From positions 2,792,001 through 2,856,000 of the forward strand of contig CP084613.1 in NCBI GenBank assembly GCA_025917655.1: 64,000 bases of DNA, given 5' to 3'. Numbering within the stretch: position 1 is the stretch's first letter; each line of letters begins with the position of its first letter. Positions 26,912-37,474 of the stretch are shown here, piece by piece. Both the position numbers and the translations under genes were made by a program. The notes under the pieces were generated by a model. The model was not told where the DNA came from and did no database searches. It saw only the letters and a list, made by a program, of their open reading frames with translations. The stretch is from Chlorella sorokiniana. Lineage: Eukaryota > Chlorophyta > Trebouxiophyceae > Chlorellales > Chlorellaceae.

Positions 26912-29833
26912 CACAGGAAGGTGCGGCCGGCCCCCTGGCCCCCGCCAAACTTGCTGCTCAGCGCGCGCGTGCCCTTCAGCAGGTCGGCGGCGCTCTGCCG
27001 AGCGTTCAGCCCCGGCCCCAGGTCTGTCTCGCGGTTGAAGGGGCGCCAGGGGTGGGCCGCGGGGTCGTAGCCCAGGTCCTGGGCGGTACCGCCCTGGCCC
27101 TCCGCCGCCCCCGCCCCCGCCGCAGCCTTGCGCTTCTTGCTCTTGCCCTTCCCCTGCGCCGCGCCGCCGCCCCCTGCGCCGCCATCCGCTCGGCGTGCAG
27201 CTCCACCAGGCTCTTCTTGCGGGAGGCGGAGTTGAATGCGTCCACGGCGGCAGCCATGCGGGCGGCCTGCGCGGGGTTGGCGGCGGCAACGCCGCCGTCG
27301 GGCGCCGCCTGCGCGCCCGCCGCGCCGCGCCCCCGGACGTGAGCATGAGGGGCCCGGCTGCGGGGCCGCCTTCTATCTGGGCGGCGCGCTGCTGGGGCGT
27401 CATGGTCCAGGCGCTGGTGTCGCCGCGGCTCTTCAGCCCCTTCTGGCTGAACCCGGTGAAGGGGCCCTGCGCACGGGCGCAGCAGCACAGGGTGGGCCAC
27501 CGCGCCAGGCTGGAAGGCTGCCGCAAGGGCGGCGCTGGCAGGCGCTGGCTGGCGGGCGGGTGCGAACCGCGGCGGCGCGAGGCGGCTGCTCAGCAACGCC
27601 GGCAGCGGCGTGCAACACCTACCGAGGGCAGCGAGGGCCCGGCGGCGCGCGCCGCTCCGGCGGCAGGTCGGTCATCCAGGTGTCGCGCTCCAGTGGCCCC
27701 GGCCCCTTCACCGGCCCCGCCAGGTCCTCAGCAGTGGCCTGCCCCCGAGCCACGCGCCACTGCCGCTCCCGCTCAGCCTGCGCCGCCGCCGCCGCAAACT
27801 CGCGGCGCAGCTCCGCCTCCTGCCGCCGCTCGTCCACCTTCTTGCGCAGGGCCGTGTCCTGGGGGGGAGGAGAGGAGGGCAGCAAGGGGAGCGCGCAAGG
27901 CTCAGGGTCCCCCGCACAAGGGGTGCTCTCGGGGCTCAGCAGCCGGCAGGGTTGCGCCCTGCTGCTGGATGCGGCTGGCAGCTGCACCCAGCCGAGGGCG
28001 CGCGGGCAGCCCCTGTGCCCTCAGCCCCGCCCACCCACCTGCAGCTCCTTGGCTGCCGCCGTGACAGCCTGAAACGCGTCGTGTGCCCGTGGGTGGCTGC
28101 ACTTGTCGGGGTGGATCAGCAGGGACAGCCGCCAGTACCGCTTCTTCACCTCGCCTGCAGGCAGGCGGGGGTGGGGGCGGAGGCGTGCACCCCGCAAGCA
28201 TGCCTGGGTGCCGCAGCTAGCGGGGCGGGCCAGGCCCTGCACCAAGTGCCCCGCCCTCGCCGGCCAGGCGCTCAGCCCCCATGCCCTCACGACCCCCCCC
28301 GCCCCCGACCACGTCAGCCGCCCACCTGCCGCGGCGCCGTCCCCAGCCCCAGCACCTCGTACGCATCCACGGGGCTGTCGGCGCGCTGGGCGGGGGTGCT
28401 GTCGGCGTGCTGCGCCGCGTGCTGCGCCAGCACACGCAGCACGCGGGACACCTCGGCGCTGCGCTCGTCCATGGAGGCTGCAAGGTTCGGAGGGGGTGGC
28501 ACGCAGCCTGATCAGCCGCAGCCAGCCAGCACGCCTGGCCTCCTCTCGGACAGGGCGCAGGCGGCGGCGGCAGGCCCCCAGGCAGCATGCGCAGGGCCCC
28601 CCCTTCGGGCGTAGTTTGCTCACCCAGGTCCAGCTCCTCGGCCATCTCGGGAGGGGGGTCCCACCAGGAAGTCCTCCCCCTCCTCATCGCTGACCGGGTA
28701 GTCCATCTGGGCAGCCGCGGCCAGCCACTCGGCAGGGGGCATGGCCGGCCCTGCCGCGCGTCTGCCGCCAGCATCGCCCCCTGCCTCTGCCGCCCCATCC
28801 TCCGGGCCGTCAGCATCGCCCAGATCGGGTGCAGGCAACACGTCAGGCGGTGGCACGGCTGGGCCGATGGGCCCCGCCGTCGTTACCGCGCCCGGGCCTG
28901 CGCCGTCGCTGTCGGATGCCAAGCCCTCCACCTCAGCCTGCGCTCCTTGTGCCGGACCCGCTGGCGCTTGCTGCCGCACCTCTGCTCCCTGATCAGAGCG
29001 GCCATCATGCTGCTGCGGCTCCTGCTGTGCTGCAGCCTCCTGCTGCTTCTGCAGAGCCGCCGCCGCCGCCTGAGCAAACTCCTGAGATGCGGCACGGTAA
29101 GGTGCCAGCTGCTCCTCGCCTTCCTCCAAGATTGGGGCCACGAATGAAAGCACAGTGGCGTCCGCTCTGTGCCGCTTGAAATACTGGCCCTGCAGGCGGG
29201 CGGGGGCAGGGCCGGACGAGTGGGGCGCTCAAGGCCCTATGGCATGGCGCTGTGTGCTGCCATAGCCGTGTACTGCCTGCTGAAACCTTTACACCGCACC
29301 GGCTGTGTGCAGCAGTTCGACAGACACGCCAGCCCCACCCACCGCTGAATTCTTGCGCAGCTGCACCAGGTTGTCAAAGAGTGTGAGCAGGCGGGAGCGC
29401 AGGAAGGCGTCGGGGATGCCGCTCACATCCAGGGCGTTGTCATTGTCCAGCTGGCATACCAGCTGCAGCAGCTAGCATGTCGGTAAGCTGGGCTTTAAGG
29501 CGAAGGCAAGTGCAGCAGGGACACTCCGCAGAATGCCCTGCTGAACCGCCGAGTCGGCAGCAGTCGGCGGCAGCGACCCTGCCGCACCTGTCGGAGCTCT
29601 TTGCGGAGGCTGTAGTCGTAAGCCAGTATTTCTCTGGTGGCCTTAGCTGCTCCCCTGCCCATTTGAAGCTTCTTCGTGACATCCAGCCGCTCGCCATCGC
29701 TGCTGCCACTGGACTCGGAGGAAGGACTGCTCGATCTCTTGGTGCGGTGTTTGCTCTTCTTTTCCTTCTTGTGTTTTTTCTTATCTTTGCGGTGCTTGCT
29801 TTTGGTGCCTTTGCGAGATTTCTCGGTTCCCAT
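26912..29833 (-). CDS. J-domain protein with GPALPP motifs and DUF3752
   Basis: Probably nuclear. The N-terminus is extremely Lys-rich (SKHRKDKKKHKKEKKSKH). It is followed by an RS-like serine patch and helices (ILAYDYSLRKELRQ, GIPDAFLRSRLLTLFDNLVQ). A long acidic/Gln/Pro region includes GPIGPAVPP and GPAMPPAEWL, variants of the GPALPP motif. A central J domain is split over two exons: SPVDAYEVLGLGTAPRQ, then VKKRYWRLSLLIHPDKCSHP with the HPD tripeptide that stimulates Hsp70 ATPase. The C-terminus is DUF3752: DTWMTDLPPERRA, RGDTSAWTMTPQQRAAQ, ASRKKSLVELHAERMA and PWRPFNRETDLGPGLNARQS. The start is the ATG at 29833-29831 (MGTEKS); the stop is at 26912-26914. The G6 run at 28653-28658 shifts frame just before PEMAEELDL. 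The same fusion order is known in land-plant DnaJ proteins; the client process is unproven. Confidence 0.78.
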
Positions 29834-30062
29834 CTTTCGCAATCAGTATCGCAAGGCGTTCCAATGGCATGTTTCGCACAGTAATCATCATGCTGCAGCA
29901 GTTCTTGACGAGGCACGCGAATGTCACTGCCCTGCTCAGCACGCAGCAGCAGAGTGCAAACCCCTTCTTTTGTGTGAGCGTGTTGAAGCCGATTGTAATG
30001 CATTGTGGTAAGTAGTGACGCTTCTGTAATTGTTGGAGCCGACACGGAACCAGCAGAGCGCA
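29834..30062. promoter_or_regulatory. Compact divergent promoter, GPALPP/J protein and SRP40-like gene
   Basis: Only 229 bp separate the two ATGs, so initiation elements must be shared or overlap. Both genes encode Lys-rich, presumably nuclear proteins. The interval is AT-rich relative to its flanks. Confidence 0.5.
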
Positions 30063-31769
30063 ATGGCAAAGAAGGCCAAGAAAGAGGCGGCGGCGAAGGC
30101 GTCCGCTGCCGAGGGTGCCCTCAAGGCGAGCCGCGTCAGTGCATACCATAAACATAGAGTTCAGCGCGCAGAGTGCCCTGGCAGCCATGCATGTCGCCAT
30201 GGCTTCCACAGGCTCGCGAAGGCCGTGACTGCTGGTGCACAACTTGCAGCGCGGCAAACTGTTGTTACAGCAACATATATGCCGGTGAATTAGCGTCATC
30301 CGCCAGCTCACAGCTCTGCATACTCTCCCCGCCAGCCGCCCGTCCGCTCAAGGCCTTGACCGTGCCTGCCCGGCCGCGTTTGTGTGTGCAGGTGAAGAGC
30401 AAGAAGGGCCTGAGGATAGAGAAGCGCAAGGCAGAGAAGAAGAGGTTGAAGGAGGAGAAGGCAGCCAGGATTGCGGCCAAGGCAGCAGCCAGGGCGGCGG
30501 CCAAGGAAGCTGCGGCCAACGGCCAGCCCGTGCCAACCCCTGCCCCAGCCGAGAAGCCGAAGCCGGCTGCTCCTGAGGAGCTGGATGAGGCCGCCCTGCT
30601 GAAGCGGCAGAAGAGGCGGGAGAAGGCCCAGCGCAAGAAGGAGAAGCAGAAGCGGCGCAAGCTGGAGCGGGAGATGAAGGAGGCTGAGATGAGGGTGGGT
30701 GGCGGGCTCATTCGCTGCCATCCCTGCATGGGCGGCCTACACCGGGCGGAACGATTGATACAGCCACTGCAAGTGCAGGTGTACTGCCACTGCAGCGCAA
30801 GTGATGCCAGCCAGCCAGCCTTCAGCATCATGCCCCTTTGATGATCATCTGCCATGCCTGCACAGTTCCCCTTCTCCAACTGGACCCCCCTTCCCGCGCC
30901 CTTGCAGGCCAAGCGTCCGCCCAAGAACAAGGACAAGTATGACAAGGAGAAGCGCAAACTGATGAAGGAGGAGAGGAAGCTGAAGAAGCAGGCGGGGATC
31001 TGGCCCTCAAGAGGCCACCCTGCACGGCAGCCTGGGACCCCGGCGCCAATGCGGATGGCTCGCCGGCAGTGCAGGGGGTGTGAAGAAGAAGAAGGAGAGC
31101 AAGAAGCAGCGGAAGGAGCGGATCAGGGCAGCCGCTGAGGCGGTGCTGGCCGCAGAAGCAAGCAAGAGGAAGGCAGCAGCCGCCGCCAAGAAGAGCAAGG
31201 AGGAAGAGGCTGCGGAGCAGCAGGCTGTGCAGCAACAGGCGGAGCAGGCGGAGGAGGCGAAGCAGCAGCAGCAGCAGCAGGAGCAGCAGCCGGAGCTGGA
31301 GGGCAACGACCAGCAGGGGACGCCGGCCAACGGCAAGCAGCCGCGCGGCGGCGACGGCCACTGAGCGACGGCGGCCACGTGAGCGGCGGCAAGCAGGGCA
31401 GCGCGGCGCGCGCCTTCCAGCGCGTGAAGGCCGACGAGTGGCTGGACAAGAAGGGGGCGTGGGACAACAGCTACGAGGGCACGTTTGGGCAGGACGGGTG
31501 GGGCTGGAAGGCGCAGGAGGTGCTGGGCAAGGTGCGCGGCAAGGACTTCCGCCACGAGAAGACCAAGAAGAAGCGGGGCAGCTACAAGGGCGGCGAGATC
31601 AACCCCGACGCCCGCACCTCCTACAAGTTTGACTCGGGTGCGCCTGCCGCCCGCAGTGCCGTCACGCCCCGCCGCATCGCGGGCGCTGCCTGCTGCGCCC
31701 ACAACCTCGTTTGCACGTGGGCCCTGGCTTGACCGCTCGTGTACCTGCTTGGCTGCAGACGACGAGTAG
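30063..31769 (+). CDS. SRP40/NOLC1 C-terminal-domain nucleolar protein
   Basis: Exons 30063-30134, 30392-30694, 30908-31637 and a tiny last exon 31759-31769 (DDE-stop). The first three-quarters is Lys/Ala/Glu-rich (KKAKKEAAAK, KGLRIEKRKAEKKRLKEE, KRQKRREKAQRKKEKQKRRK). The end is the SRP40 C-terminal domain (FQRVKADEW, then WDNSYEGTFG, GWGWKAQEVLGKVRGKDFRH, EKTKKKRGSYKGG, TSYKFDS-DDE), which in Nopp140/SRP40 supports snoRNP and RNA polymerase I functions. Exon 3 changes frame three times: at the G4 of 30994-30997, the G5 of 31074-31078, and near the in-frame TGA at 31362. All three fit one missing base each, and the domain continues in the original frame afterwards. Without those corrections the protein would lose its only conserved domain. 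A TGTAA motif lies about 100 nt past the stop. Confidence 0.78.
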
Positions 31770-32581
31770 CCTGGCACATGCCGCGGCTCGCCTGCGGCTG
31801 AGGGCGGCCAAGCATGCGTGGCAGCGATGATAGGAAGGGAAAGCACGTGTCCTGTAGGCAGGCCTCTACTTGTAACTCGACTGCAGTGTGCCCGACATGA
31901 GGAGAGCTCGCCCCCAACCTGAGGTTGCGGCAGGGCTGCACGGCAGCACCCACTGCTGCCTGCGCTCGCCGCCCCTGGTGCAGCACGCTGCTGGGCGCAA
32001 GGTGGGCAAGTGATGTCACGCAGCATCCGCTCTGCTCCGTGCAGACCCCCAGGGGCGCAGGAGCTGAGGTGCCCGCAAGCCCTTGAGCCCGGCCTGTTCC
32101 TTGGGCTCTGTTGTCTGCCGCCTCCCACCCGTCCTCCCTGGCCGTGGGGGTGAGCGTGCGCGCGTGGCCGCCTTCAGCAGACCCGTTTCCTGTGCAGGGG
32201 TTACATGTTTTTGACTGCCGGGCATGCAGTGTCAGTGCTGTGCTCAGTGATGCGGATCTCATGTCATGGCTGAGGGAATCAAAGGATAGGGATGCGTCAG
32301 GGTTGCGTGTAAGCTAGGGATGTGGGCAGATTGTGGGGCGCAGTGTTGCAGGGCCCCTCATTTATTGTTGGTGGGTTGCGTGCAGTGTCGCCGGCTGCTG
32401 CTGGCTGGGCTACATGGAGGGCTGTGGGCTGAGCAGGCGGCGGATGACGGAGGACATGCGGCGCATGAGGCGGCGCGGGGCGGCTGGTCGCCAGCTGGCA
32501 CGCTGGCCACGCTGCTTCGCGCCAGCATGGAGTCGCGCGCCCCCATGCTGGCCACCACCGACTCCCGCGCAGCAGGGTTCT
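31770..32581. other. Convergent intergenic region with TGTAA at 31871
   Basis: 812 bp between convergent genes. TGTAA at 31871-31875 is a good poly(A) candidate for the SRP40-like gene. The minus-strand frame of the surface protein may extend as low as 32410 if the end is frame-shifted. Nothing else was seen. Confidence 0.45.
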
Positions 32582-35500
32582 CTATCCAGCGCGGGGCTCG
32601 GGGCGGCGGCCGCGCCGCGCCATCTGCGCCTGCGCCCCCGCCGACACGGCGGCCGCCAGCTGGCTGGGGTCCAGCGTCTGCAGCAGCCCCGCCGCCAGGT
32701 GCAGCTGCTGCAGCTGCTGGCGCAGCGCGTCCGCCTCAAAGGTGCCCAGCGCGTCGTCGCCGCCGTCGTCGAACAGCGCGTTGAAGGGCGCGTCGTCGTC
32801 GGCGGCGCCGTGGAGGAGGGGGCGCGGGCGGCGCGGAGCGGCCATGGCGTCGAGAGGCGCGCCGCCCGCTCCGCCGCCCCAAACTCGGCACCGCGGTAGG
32901 CGGCCAGGCGGCTGGGCCCAGCGCTGGCAGGTGGCGGCGGGTAGGCGGGCAGGAGTGCGGGGGTGCCGCCGGGCGCAGGCGATGCCCCGGGGGCTGGGGG
33001 CGCCGCCTGCCTGCCTGCCGGCGTGGCGTGGCGGCAGCAGGCTGCCGTGTGGGGTGCCGTGCTGCGATCCCGCGGGGGTGGACAGCTCGCTGCCCTCGCT
33101 GCCGCCGTCGCCGCCCTCGTAGGGCGGGGCCAGCGCGGCGGCGGCGCTCCAGTGAGAGGTGTGGGGGCGGGGCCGCGGGGCGGGGCCGTGAAGGAGGTGG
33201 GTGCCGAGGCGAAGGGCAGGCCGCTGGGCGTGTCGTACCGCGACTGCTGGCCCAGCCCCGGCGCGCCGCCCTGGGCCGCCAGCTGGGCGGGGAGGGGTAG
33301 CCCTGGCTGGGCGGCGGGGGCGGGTGGCGCTGCGCGGCGGCGGCGGCCGCGTGCTGCTGGCTGGCCCGCCCCACCAGCTTCACCTCCGCCAGCAGCGCCG
33401 CCTGCTGCGACTGCACCTGGTGCAGCAGCGCGTGCAGCTGGGGCCACACCTCGGCACGGAACTCCCGCACCCAGCCCTGCCCGTCCTGCAGCTCCGCCAG
33501 CTCGCCGCGCAGCAGGCCCTCCTGCCGCCGCAGCTCCGCAGCCAGCGCCGCCAGCGCCGCGTCCTCCCCCCGCCTGCACGCCTGCCGCGCTGCGCCCGCC
33601 CCGCCCTCGCCGCCCGCCTGCGCGCCGCCCTCGGCGGTGGCCACGCCGGCCCGGGCGGCGTGGCCGCCGCCGCCCGCCTGCCCGCCCGCCTGCCCGCCTG
33701 CCAGGCTCATGGAGTGGCGCTGGGCCGCGCTGTGCAGCACAGCGGCTGCGGCCGCCGCCGCCGCCGCCTCGTACTCCTCCAGCGAGTGCTGCGAGAAGAG
33801 GGGGTTGGTGGCCGGGGGGGCCTGGGCGCCCGCGGCGCCGCCGCCAACGGCCGCAGCGTGCTCCCTCAAGCCTTGCTGCTGGCCGGAGCTGAGCAGGCGG
33901 CGGTAGGCGTCGGCCGGGCCGCCCTCGGCGCCCGACTGCCCCGCAGCGCCGCCGAGGCCGGCATGCAGGTGCTGCTGGCCCGAGGCCAGCGCCGCTGCCG
34001 CCGCCAGCGCCGCTGCCTGCGCCTCCGCGGCGCCCTCGCCGTCGGCGCCGCCCCCAGGTGGGGGTACAGTGCCTGGCCGGCGGCGAGGGCTGCCGCAGCC
34101 ATGGCCGCCGCTGAGTGGTAGGCGGGGCCTGCGGGGCTGCCGCCGTCGGCGCCCAGCAGCAGGGCAGCAGCCTGGGGGTCGCCCTGCTGCGCCAGCGCGG
34201 CCCGCAGGTGCATCTCTGCGGCAGCCAGCTCCGCACTCGTGGCCGCCATCTCGGCATCCGTGAACACGTGCACCTGGGCAGCGCTGCCGCCGCCGCCGCC
34301 GCCCTGCCCGGGCTTGCTGGCGGCAGCGCCCAGCAGGCCCTGGCCCCGCGGGCCCGCAGCGCCGCCGCCGTCGCCGCTGCGCCGCCGCCGCCGTCGCTGT
34401 CGCCGTCGCTGTACTGCATGGTGAGGCGGCCGGGCGCAGCCGGCCCACGGGCCCCGCGCCGAGCTTGTCAGACAGGCCGTCGTAGGGCGCCACGCTGGCG
34501 CCCACCTGGCGCTGCCGACGGCGGTGCCGCCACACCAGCAGCAGCACGACTGCGGCAGCGGGGGCGCGGGGGCAGGGCATTAAAAGGGGTGTGTCATGGG
34601 GAACCCAAAGGCGCAGCAGTCCATGCCTGAGGCTGCGCACCGTGCCCGCCGCGGCCTGCCCAGCCATCCCCCTCCCCCACACAGCCGCCCAGCGCACCGA
34701 GCAGCAGGGCCAGGGCCCCTCCCGCCGCCCCCAGCACGAGCGCCAGCGGGAACTCCTTGGGCTGGGGCAGGGTGAAGGGGCTGCCGTTGAGCATCACCTC
34801 GGTCACGTCCACCTCCCCCACCCAATCCCCCGGCACCACGCTGCCCAGCTGCGCCAGCAGCGCGGCGGCCAGGGCTGCCGCCGCGGCGCCGTCCACGGCT
34901 GAGAACACGGCCGAGACGTGGAGGCCCGCTGGGGGCGCGTCGGCGGCCGCCAGGCGGCGCCGGCCAGCGGCGTCCTGGCCCAGCTGGGTGGCGGTGACGT
35001 TTGGGGCCTGCGAGGCACCAAACCGGCTGACGCACGCCTCCGCCAGGGTGGACGCAACCAGCTGCGGGCGCTGATGCCCGCCAGCAGCTGGCCCACGGGG
35101 CTGCTGGCCTGGAGCAGCAGCAGGTTGAAGGAGACGGTGGGCGGGGGCGGGGGCGGGGGCGGGGGTGGCGGGCTGGGTGGGGGGGGGGTGCCGCCGGCGG
35201 GGACGGGGACGAGGCGGGGGTGGGCGTGGCGAGGGGGCCTGGGGTGGGGGAGGGGGCGGCGCAGCACCAAAGGGATGAGTTGCAGGGTGGCGGGACGTGC
35301 TGCGGCGTTGCTGGGCCTCGCCTGAGCAGCGCAGCCTGAGCAGCGCAGCCTGAGCAGCACTCACCTGGGAGAGGGTGGCGGGGAGGGCGACGGTGGCGGG
35401 CTGGGAGGCGGCGGGGGCTTGGGGGAGGGCGTGGCGGTTTGGGTGGAGGCGGTGGTGGGCGCGGGGGCGGGGTGGGTTTGGCGGGATGGGGGGGTGGGCG

Positions 35501-37086
35501 GCAGGGGGCGAGGGTGGCGGGGAGGGCGGTGAGGGCGCCTGGCAGCAGATGGGCGCCAGGGACTCGTTCCACACCCCGCCCCACCGCACGCAGTCCTGCT
35601 GCAGCACCTCCAGCAGGTCGGCGTCGCCGCAGGTGGGGGGGGGGGCGGGGGATGGGCGCCGGCGGGGGGCGGGGGCAGGGGCGGGGAGGGGGTTGGGCGG
35701 GTGGGCTTGGGGGGTTGGCGGGGAGGGCGGGGGGGCGGGGGCGGGATGATGGCGGGGTTGATGCAGGACAGCTCGGGAAGTCTGGCGGCGCGGGCACCAT
35801 GCCGATCAGCCCGCAGTCAAACTGGCAGCAGTCGGGGGCGCGGGAGGGGTCCCACACCCCGCCCCAGTACTCGCAGTCCGCCTGCAGCTCGTCCGCGGGC
35901 TCGGGGCAGGAGGGGGAGGGGGCGGGCGATGGCGGGGGCCGGGGCGGAGGGGTGGGTGGCGGCGGCAGCGGGGGCTGGGGCGGGGCGGGGGAGGGGGGCA
36001 GCAGGGTGGCGGGGTCCACGCAGGTGCCCTCAGGGCCCGTCACCATGCCAGATGCCATGCATGGGTCAGGCGGAGGGGGCGGGCTGGGAGGAGCAGGAGG
36101 GGAGGGCGACGGAGGCAGGGGCGGGGGACGGCGGGGTTGGGCTGGGTGGAGGAGGCGAGGGGGACGGCGGGCGGGGGGGGCGGGGGCGGGGAGGGGGAGG
36201 GGGTGAGGGTGGCGGAGGCGGAGGGGAGGGAGGCGGGGGGCGGGGAGGGCGGGCGTGGCGGCGAGGGGGTGGGGAGGCGGCGACAGGGTGGCTGGGTCCA
36301 CACACACGCCGGTTGGGCCGGTGACCAGCCCAAAGTCAAGGCACACGTCCGGAGCGGGTGGAGGCGGGCTGGCAGGGCTTGGAGGGCTGGGGGAGGCGGC
36401 GGGGCTGGAGGGGGCTGGGGCTGGGAGGGGGCGGTGGGCTGGGCGGAGCCGGGCCGGGGGTGGGGACGGCGGCAGGGGCGCACCATGGCTGGGTGGAGGC
36501 AAGGGCGGCAGCGGCGGGTTGGGAGGGCGGGGCGGTGGGATGAGGGCTGGGTTGATGCAGGCGCCTTCGTAGCCTGGGTCTGGCACCATGCCGTAGGGGG
36601 CGCACCCGTCGCCCGGCTCGGGGCTGCCGGGCTGGGGCGGTGGCGCGGGAGGCGAGGGAGGGGGTGGTGGCCGCGCTGTCGTGTGCGACGGTGGCGGCGG
36701 AGACTTGTTGTACTCCTGGTGCAGGCGGCGTGCCTGGCCTCCCTCAACCTGCCATGAGCCGTGGGCCGGTTGGTCGGCGTACAGGGGCTCCACTCGCCGG
36801 CATGAGCCTCGCCCCGCCTCAGCTCCTCCGCCTGCTGGGGGCAACGGCAGTTGACGGCGCGCAGCTCAAACCCTGCCTCCGTCAGCACATTGGCCGAGGC
36901 ATTCGACTGCAGGGCAAGTGTCAAGGATGCAGGAAGCATTCTTTCCTGTCCCAGCTTTCTCACCTCTGTGCTGCGCAGCCTGCGCCGCTTGCGCTGCTTC
37001 ACGTGGGAGGCGGGTGAGCTTCCCTGCGCTGCCGCCGACGCAAGAAGCAGGGCCAAGCCCATCGCAATTCGCCCTTGGAGGCGCAT
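32582..37086 (-). CDS. Large proline-rich, cysteine-module, single-pass cell-surface protein
   Basis: Not matched to a named family. The start is the ATG at 37086-37084 with a signal peptide (RIAMGLALLLASAAAQG). Pro/Ser-rich linkers separate short Cys modules. Module A is GMVTGPEGTCVDPATLxPP-like, near 36530-36615, 36280-36352, 36000-36070 and, shifted in frame, 35744-35830. Module B is DCEYWGGVWDPSRAPDCCQ near 35820-35881 and DCVRWGGVWNESLAPICCQ near 35540-35600. A folded region follows, with ASTLAEACVSRFGASQAPN, an NVT site and GLHVSAVFSAVDGAAAA; it recalls SEA-like pre-membrane domains. One membrane span (FPLALVLGAAGGALALLL, then VVLLLVW across an intron) ends in a basic stop-transfer (RHRRRQRQ). 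The Ala/Gln-rich cytoplasmic tail ends near 32582 with LDPSQLAAAVSAG. Several frame breaks make exact exon limits uncertain. A wall-attached or sensing receptor-like role is inference. Confidence 0.6.
35140..35200. repeat. G-rich low-complexity tract encoding poly-Pro
   Basis: (GGGGGC)n-like DNA encodes a Pro-rich linker on the minus strand of the surface-protein gene. Reading-frame assignment around it is unreliable. Confidence 0.8.
35321..35360. repeat. 14-bp tandem repeat, just under three copies
   Basis: Two exact copies of CCTGAGCAGCGCAG (35321-35334, 35335-35348) and a partial third, directly beside the CTCACCTGGG donor context on the minus strand. It lies inside an intron of the surface-protein gene. 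Confidence 0.85.
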
Positions 37087-37474
37087 GGCGCCATGAAAGC
37101 GCGTGTGATGCGCGGTTTCGCTCGAGTAATCGTGGCCCGCTGTGGAGTTTGGACTACAGGCGTCGAGGTCGGAGATTACCTCGTTGACTCGTTTAGACTT
37201 GTGGAATCCTATTGAGAGAGCTACAGAGACAAACTAGGCTCAGTCAGGCGAAGCGACCTTGAAGAAAGGGTGCCTCGCTCGCTCCCGCCTGTTGGGTTCT
37301 GTCAAAAAGTGACCTTAGCCTACCTGCAGCATGTCTATTGCCCAATTGACCTTGTTGAAGAACCTTTTCCTCCTGCTGCTTGCTGCGGCGTCTCGCAGTC
37401 AACAGCACCGCTACTCCTTCGTCGCCTGACATCGCCCACCGTCCCCCCAGCACGGCTAAACAGCAAGCGAGAGC
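37087..37474. promoter_or_regulatory. Divergent intergenic region, surface protein and membrane protein
   Basis: 388 bp between divergent ATGs. It is AT-richer than either gene, especially at 37160-37240. No defined motif. Confidence 0.45.

Noticed and set aside
30265-31361. Leu-rich minus-strand frames that look like membrane proteins
   Set aside because: They are the reverse complement of Lys/Ala/Gln-rich coding sequence (AAG and CAG read as CTT and CTG) of the SRP40-like gene.
35439-36757. Glycine-rich protein on the plus strand (GGGEGGGGGGEGG type)
   Set aside because: It is the complement of the Pro-rich linkers of the minus-strand surface protein, which has a signal peptide, Cys modules and a membrane span.
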